DNA of 64,000 nucleotides from Roseburia lenta. Its GTDB lineage: Bacteria; Bacillota; Clostridia; Lachnospirales; Lachnospiraceae. How positions within the stretch are numbered: the stretch's first letter is position 1; each line of letters starts with the position of its first letter. The notes below the pieces were generated by a model that did no database searches, was not told the origin of the DNA, and saw nothing but the letters and a program-made list of their open reading frames with translations. Location: positions 186,001-250,000 of the forward strand of contig NZ_JACOPG010000001.1 of assembly GCF_014287435.1 (NCBI RefSeq). The letters run 5' to 3'. The translations under genes and the position numbers were made by a program. This document shows positions 61,982 to 64,000 of the stretch, piece by piece.

Positions 61982-63136
61982 CTAATTTTCCTTTGCAAAA
62001 GACTGGTAATTCCCCAAAATGCGGAAAGAAGATGTCTCCTCCTTTAAGCCTCGCAGAGCATTGACGACCGCTTCCTGTCTCAGATTCCCCTCAAAATCGA
62101 TAAAGAATTGGTAGCCCCAGGAGCCGCCCTTGCTCGGACGGGATTCGATACGGGTCAGGTTGATCCCATTAAAGATAAAATGTGACATGATGCGATACAA
62201 GGCACCAGCCTCATCATCCGGGAGTGCAAAGCACAGGCTGACCTTATCCGCAGATTGCAGATAGGTCTTATCCTTTGCCACAATGATAAAGCGTGTCTCA
62301 TTTTCTTTATTATCCTGAATGGCTTGGTCTAAAACATCCAGATCATAAATACCGGCATTATGTATGCCTGCAATGGCAGCCTGGTTTTTCAGACCGTCCT
62401 CTTTGACCTTCTGGGCTGCAAGGGCTGTATTCTTCAATGCCTTGCGCTCCATTTTTGCATGGTCATCCAGATAGTCCGCACACTGCATCAGGGCTTGTGG
62501 ATGGGAATATACCACGGTAATATCCTCGATCTTTGCCCCCTTGACACCTAAGAGTGCATGGTCGATCTTAATGATCTGCTCGCCCACGATCGTCACGTCA
62601 TATTCCATCAAAAGATCATAATTTTCCGCCACAATACCGGCGGATGAGTTTTCGATCGGCAGGACCGCATAATCCACGCATCCGCTCTGGATCGCCTCCA
62701 TAGCATCCCGCCAGGTCGCTACTGCCTCACCCGGACATTCCTTGCCAAAGAACTGTTGCATTGCCATCTGGGCATAAGCCCCTTCGACTCCCTGATAAAC
62801 GATCCGCTTATCCTTGGCATCCAGAGCATCGATCGCCCGAAATCCCAACGGCTCGATCTGTCCTGCTTCCGCTAACATCTGGTATTGCTTTTTGCGGCTG
62901 GTCGACATGATCTGTTCAAAAAGTTCGACCACGCCCTGCTTTAAAAATTCATCCGGCACCAGCCCCGCCAAGGTCTTTAATTTGTCATCCTCGCGTGCCT
63001 TGTCATAGACATTTTTATGGTTGGCGATCTTGTATTCTGCCACTTCCGCAGCAAGTCCCATTCTCTGTTCATACAACGATACGATCTGACGGTCAATCGC
63101 GTCAATATCACATCGGATCTCACTTAAATCTTTCAT
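61982..63136 (-). CDS. pheA: Bifunctional chorismate mutase / prephenate dehydratase
   Basis: Commits chorismate to phenylalanine. 384 residues: AroQ chorismate mutase (MKDLSEIRCDIDAIDRQIVS, about 1-85), prephenate dehydratase (VYQGVEGAYAQMAMQQFFG; PIENSSAGIVAENYDLL; NTALAAQKV) and an ACT domain with the ESRP motif (NLTRIESRPSKGGSWGYQFF) for Phe feedback. 69 bp downstream of polC; no T-box seen. Confidence 0.96.
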   Translation of the reverse strand: MKDLSEIRCDIDAIDRQIVSLYEQRMGLAAEVAEYKIANHKNVYDKAREDDKLKTLAGLVPDEFLKQGVVELFEQIMSTSRKKQYQMLAEAGQIEPLGFRAIDALDAKDKRIVYQGVEGAYAQMAMQQFFGKECPGEAVATWRDAMEAIQSGCVDYAVLPIENSSAGIVAENYDLLMEYDVTIVGEQIIKIDHALLGVKGAKIEDITVVYSHPQALMQCADYLDDHAKMERKALKNTALAAQKVKEDGLKNQAAIAGIHNAGIYDLDVLDQAIQDNKENETRFIIVAKDKTYLQSADKVSLCFALPDDEAGALYRIMSHFIFNGINLTRIESRPSKGGSWGYQFFIDFEGNLRQEAVVNALRGLKEETSSFRILGNYQSFAKEN

Positions 63137-63171
63137 GTAATTCCTCTCATAATCATCTCTTTTTATAAATA

Positions 63172-63192
63172 GGAAAATCCGTGGAATTTCCC
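63172..63192 (-). terminator. Weak hairpin between polC and pheA
   Basis: 7 bp stem (63172-63178 with 63186-63192, one G-U pair) with only a broken A/T tract after it; termination is doubtful. Confidence 0.3.
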
Positions 63193-63205
63193 AAACTGCT
63201 TCATC

Positions 63206-64000
63206 CTACGCCGTAAAGTCGAAGAAGGATAACTGGTTGGATTCCGGCAGATCCGAAATAATATCCAGATCGGATAAAAGTTCAATGATCGATTTACTTA
63301 CCTTGCCACGCTCCCGCAGGTCATCCTTGGATAAGAACTTGCCGCCACTGGCTGCAATGGCAAGCGACTCTGCCGCCTTGTCTCCCATGCCGTCGATCGA
63401 GTTGAAAGGCGGTAATAATTTACCGTCGACGATCTGGAAATATCTGGCATCTGACTTATACAGATCCAGTGGTAAAAATTCAAAACCTCGCGCATACATT
63501 TCCTGTACGATACGCATATCACGGAGAGTTCCTTCTTCTTTTGCCGACAACTTGTCTTTTTTCTTGTATTCTGCAATATAAAATTCCAGTTTATCCTTAC
63601 CCTGACACATGAGTTCATAACTGAAGGATGTCGCGCGGATACTAAAGAATGCCGCGTAGTAAGCCAGGGGATAAAAGACCTTACAATAGGCGATACGCCA
63701 TGCCATCATAACGTATGCCGCCGCATGTGCCTTCGGGAACATATATTTGATCTTTTCACAGGACCAGGTGTACCATTCCGGCACGCCATGATCCAGCATA
63801 TCCTGTTTCCACTCCGGCCACTGCTTGCATTTGCCCTTGGCAATGATACCCTTTCTGGTCTTTTCCATGATATCAAAGGCTTCCGCACTATCCAGTCCCA
63901 TATGGATCAAATAGGTCATGATATCATCACGCGTACAGATACAGGTAGAAATCGTAGCCGTACCATTTTCGATCAAAGTCTGGGCATTACCCAGCCATAC
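63206..64000 (-). CDS. polC: DNA polymerase III PolC, C-terminal part (5' end outside window)
   Basis: Gram-positive replicative polymerase. The frame is open to the right edge (VWLGNAQTLIENGTATISTC at the edge). The visible 264 codons are the C-terminus: YMFPKAHAAAYVMMAWRIAYCKVFYPLAYYAAFFSIRA, FNSIDGMGDKAAESLA (helix-hairpin-helix), and the terminal NQLSFFDF, which resembles the clamp-binding region. Presence of PolC supports a Firmicutes host. Confidence 0.96.
   Translation of the reverse strand, partial: VWLGNAQTLIENGTATISTCICTRDDIMTYLIHMGLDSAEAFDIMEKTRKGIIAKGKCKQWPEWKQDMLDHGVPEWYTWSCEKIKYMFPKAHAAAYVMMAWRIAYCKVFYPLAYYAAFFSIRATSFSYELMCQGKDKLEFYIAEYKKKDKLSAKEEGTLRDMRIVQEMYARGFEFLPLDLYKSDARYFQIVDGKLLPPFNSIDGMGDKAAESLAIAASGGKFLSKDDLRERGKVSKSIIELLSDLDIISDLPESNQLSFFDFTA

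Noticed and set aside
63137..63205. T-box or leader peptide attenuator before pheA
   Set aside because: The gap is only 69 bp, with no T-box motif, no Phe-rich leader ORF and only a weak hairpin.
1..64000. Mobile elements, prophage, defence systems or CRISPR arrays
   Set aside because: No transposase, integrase, phage, restriction or Cas genes, and no long direct or inverted repeats, were seen; the region reads as core chromosome.

Overview
The window is a gene-dense bacterial chromosome segment of about 64 kb. Its gene content points to a spore-forming anaerobic Clostridia, most likely Lachnospiraceae. Supporting features are Gram-positive PolC, a GerW/DUF2953 sporulation pair, an rnfCDGEAB operon, a sodium-pumping decarboxylase cluster, an ispH-rpsA pair, a zinc-ribbon L28, and clostridial gene orders such as rpmB/asp23/fakA/recG and rimP-nusA-ylxR-ylxQ-infB-rbfA-nrnA-truB-ribF. 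No insertion sequences, prophage, CRISPR arrays or rRNA genes were seen. Almost everything is on the minus strand. The plus-strand exceptions are rpmB, an apbE lipoprotein gene, a YprB-like nuclease and one D,D-carboxypeptidase.

Layout. 1-5734: recG (cut by the left edge), fakA, asp23, divergent rpmB, a NifX-like protein with a Cys-rich tail, gene remnants, gerW. 5774-12215: DUF2953, an unknown 110-residue protein, a class B PBP, FtsW/RodA and a U32 peptidase in one operon. 12260-15256: zapA, then ruvB, ruvA, a Gx transporter and a NusG-II protein. 15256-19590: proB-DUF896-MTHFS-proA-miaB, tightly overlapped. 19704-25862: apbE convergent with rnfCDGEAB, a natural pair because ApbE flavinylates RnfG and RnfD. 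26051-31884: YprB-like nuclease, orphan cheR, rpsA, ispH, cmk, a BaiN-like flavoprotein. 31877-38034: a MurR/RpiR regulator and a five-gene carboxyltransferase/Na+ pump cluster. 38164-43003: two D,D-carboxypeptidases, scpAB and an intracellular subtilisin. 43083-46786: pnp, rpsO and an NlpC/P60 cell-wall hydrolase. 46919-55081: the translation/transcription operon from rimP to ribF, preceded by tRNA-Glu(CTC). 55350-64000: galE, infC-rpmI-rplT with an attenuator leader, a broken small gene, ppk1-ppx, pheA and the 3' part of polC.

The energy genes make a coherent set. Rnf couples ferredoxin oxidation to an ion gradient, and the decarboxylase cluster either builds or spends a sodium gradient while moving CO2 between acyl-CoA and pyruvate/oxaloacetate. 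The cluster has two different carboxyltransferases sharing one biotin carrier, as in methylmalonyl-CoA:pyruvate transcarboxylase, but retains membrane pump subunits.

The most interesting non-coding signals are: a perfect WalR-type box over a perfect consensus promoter upstream of the NlpC/P60 gene; a repeated arrangement in which a promoter overlaps the terminator of the preceding unit; an ATT start on infC behind an L20-type attenuator; and a small transcription unit whose ORF is broken by one base in a G4 run.
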